Shown: positions 62,460 to 64,000 of the stretch, in pieces
Position numbering within the stretch: position 1 is the stretch's first letter
Layout of the letters: each line of letters starts with the position of its first letter
Source of the DNA: Kappaphycus alvarezii
Taxonomy: Eukaryota > Rhodophyta > Florideophyceae > Gigartinales > Solieriaceae
Assembly: GCA_002205965.3 (NCBI GenBank)
Contig: NADL03000753.1
Span: 310,001 to 374,000 of the forward strand
DNA: 64,000 nt
Direction of reading: 5' to 3'
Program-made: the position numbers and the translations under genes
The notes under the pieces: generated by a model
Seen by the model: only the letters and a program-made list of their open reading frames with translations
What the model was told of the DNA's origin: nothing
Database searches by the model: none

Positions 62460-63515
62460 AGGGGCTAAGTCATTCACAGATGCCGTTCGAGACGACCTTC
62501 TCGAGCCAAACTAGTACTTCTCCCATTGGATTAGAGGCTCTTTCGCTGGCTGGAGGCACCTTGCACTTGAGAGCACGATTCAAACGCAAGGTGTCCATGT
62601 GTTTTTTCATTTCTCCTCGCGCCAGTCTGAAAATTTAGGCTCTTTCTTGTACCGTCTGGTGACTTTGATGGGGCTCGAAAGGGGTGCGAAGCTGAAGAAA
62701 TTCTCCAACTTCTAATGCCGACAGCACTAATACTTCGGACCCAAGGGTGTCGTTCATTGAATTGACAGCACAGTTAAGTACAAGACCCTTTTCAACGTTT
62801 GGTTCGCTGCCATGATCTTACGGAACGTCGAGCGAAGCGGATCGTGATACGTTTCTCCTATATCGAGGCTGGGGTTAGCTTCGACACCTGTTCAGCTGAC
62901 TTCGACGTCCTCAATCCTTGCGAGATGGATCAATTTCGGGCCGAAGGCAGAGCCTCTGTCGGTGAGAATCTTGTTTGGTAGCCCTGCGTAGATGATCATC
63001 CAACATTCAATGACCTTTTGTCAGTTATGTCCCGTGGACAGATTGGAGAATAATCGGGCTGCGCTGAAGCAGGTACCTTCGTCAGCAATATTAAGCACCG
63101 GATCTCAATCAATTTACATGATGTTCAACGGAATCTCCTCGTTTAATCTGGATTCTTCAACACCACAAGAGACACGGAAGCGAGTGGGTGCATGCTGAAT
63201 CCTTTTGAAAGGGTCGCAGCGTCTGGATATCGCCTCAAAAGTTCTAAATTTGTCGAAAGTCTCTTCTTCAGGGCGCGAGCGAGAGACTAAGTTGACCAAT
63301 TTCTTCGACTTGGGGTGCAAGAACTGACGGTGGAGTCTTATAAGCTGCTTCTTGGTTGAGGTATAGGACTGAAAGGAGACATAGAGGTGATTTTTCGTCG
63401 ATCTTCTCATAAAAATAGACCATTGGCCCATGTATGCAACCATTCCACCAGCAAAAGTATGCCGTGTGCGATGTAAGAACCGGTTAGAGACAGTGCAAAG
63501 GGTAAAAGACTCCAT
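62460..63515 (-). pseudogene. Pre-integrase and integrase of copia-like copy 3
   Basis: The frame 63515-63114 reads STKKQLIRLHRQFLHPKSKKL (the ELR.LHR.F.HPS..KL block), FEAISRRCDPFKRIQHAPTRF (zinc finger C..C..Q) and EEIPLNIM. It then crosses a TAA at 63116-63114 and a second stop, keeping the same frame: catalytic Asp, PVLNIADEGTCFSAAR, LPNKILTDRGSAFGPK (second Asp), VEANPSLDIGETYH (Glu). Spacing between second Asp and Glu is 34 residues, as in integrases. After a shift at about 62800 come NCAVNSMNDTLGSEVLVLSA, ALKCKVPPASER and MGEVLVWLEKVV, the C-terminal module. All three catalytic residues are kept, but several stops interrupt the frame. Confidence 0.75.
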
Positions 63516-63836
63516 TTGTATGACTTATATCCCCACGAGGTCGTTCCAGCACTTACCAGTTCGATGTTATGACGTTTGGACTCATGAACGCACCATCCAC
63601 GTTCCAGCAAATGATGGAATGTCGGCATCAACGATGTCCATGTTGACCAGGACGAGAGAGGCACCCTGTGTGGTCTGTAAAGGCAATGAGATACATCCGA
63701 GTGATTCATAGAAGACGTCGAAGAAGCGGAGAGGGGTCAGTATCCGATTCAGTTCCTTGGGAACGACGACGGATTTTGCGGCACCAATATCAGCTGCAAA
63801 GCCAGGCGGGCGGCAAATTCGGACTTCTTTACTCAC
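63407..63836 (-). pseudogene. Protease region of copia-like copy 3
   Basis: The frame 63836-63582 reads FFDVFYESLGCISLPLQTTQG and LVLVNMDIVDADIPSFAGTW, matching the F.FG....SLG.I.LPL and V.V.VVDADIPLL.G retropepsin C-terminal half. The following frame (63709-63407) continues RHNIELVSAG, then SYKWSLLPFALSLTGSYIAH, the spacer toward the pre-integrase domain. The active-site Asp lies further upstream and was not found. Confidence 0.5.
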
Positions 63837-64000
63837 TTCTCCAACGAAGGTTCCATCGTGAAGATCTGCGAGTCTTCTTATGAATAACGAGTCGGAGAGG
63901 GGTGAAGCTCCGTATCCGCGGTGACATCAGTCAGAGGCGAAACGGTAGGGGGGGTCATTTGAACAAAGGACAGCTGCTACATAATTTGTGACGGTGTGGC

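Larger units (their letters stand above)
60735..64000 (-). mobile_element. copia-like element of the second lineage, copy 3 (runs off the window)
   Basis: On the minus strand, from the right edge: protease, pre-integrase and integrase, RT, then RNase H ending at TAA 60737-60735. Gag and the 5' LTR would lie beyond 64000. Of the three second-lineage copies this keeps the most of its pol sequence, often in one frame with point stops, so it may be the youngest of the three. Confidence 0.75.

Noticed and set aside
1-64000. CRISPR arrays, bacterial operons, rRNA genes and ribosome binding sites.
   Set aside because: None seen. The window is eukaryotic in character, with retrotransposons, a spliceosomal intron and pol III boxes.

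Overview
This window looks like nuclear DNA of a eukaryote and is mostly a graveyard of transposable elements. Evidence for a eukaryote: LTR retrotransposons of the copia and gypsy types, a DIRS-type reverse transcriptase, PIF/Harbinger, Tc1/mariner, pogo and PiggyBac-like transposases, tRNA-like pol III fragments, and one gene with a clean GT-AG intron. There are no operons, rRNAs or CRISPR arrays. The lineage cannot be fixed from sequence alone; this mixture of families would suit an oomycete, fungus, red alga or other repeat-rich protist. Nearly every coding remnant carries in-frame stops and frameshifts, so most entries are pseudogenes that I recognised by conserved motifs rather than by intact length.

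Layout: 0.2-0.3 kb, possible LINE scrap. 0.8-1.9 kb, gypsy integrase with a polypurine tract after it. 2.1-2.5 kb, two tRNA-like relics. 3.8-5.8 kb, a Harbinger transposase tail to tail with a Myb/SANT-like gene, the usual two-gene Harbinger plan. 6.0-6.2 and 7.65-8.94 kb, two more Harbinger remnants. 12.8-13.5 kb, Tc1/mariner. 17.9-20.2 kb, DIRS-like element. 23.3-25.0 kb, pogo-like transposase. 25.7 kb, a perfect 26-bp inverted repeat. 26.8-31.4 kb, a full-length copia element with LTRs, target duplications, primer site and purine tract. 32.7-33.8 kb, a DEP-domain gene with one intron, the best candidate for a host gene. 35.0-39.4 kb, a composite PiggyBac-like element. 41.9-44.7, 53.3-58.3 and 60.7-64.0 kb, three copies of a second copia lineage. 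50.8-51.1 kb, a divergent second copy of the PiggyBac-like family.

The most unusual object is the composite at 35-39 kb. It has a PiggyBac-like DDE region, then a region with the hallmarks of a YqaJ/lambda-exonuclease-type PD-(D/E)XK nuclease (SPDG, then EIK), then a PiggyBac-type cysteine-rich C-terminal domain. Palindromic TTTCGATAWATCGAAA motifs lie on both sides, and on each side one is preceded directly by TTAA, the target of PiggyBac transposases. A diverged copy of its central segment at 50.8 kb shows it is a family, not a one-off fusion.

No element looks autonomous now. The copia element at 26.8 kb comes closest: its RT frame is open, but gag, protease, integrase and RNase H each carry a stop, a frameshift or a changed key residue.
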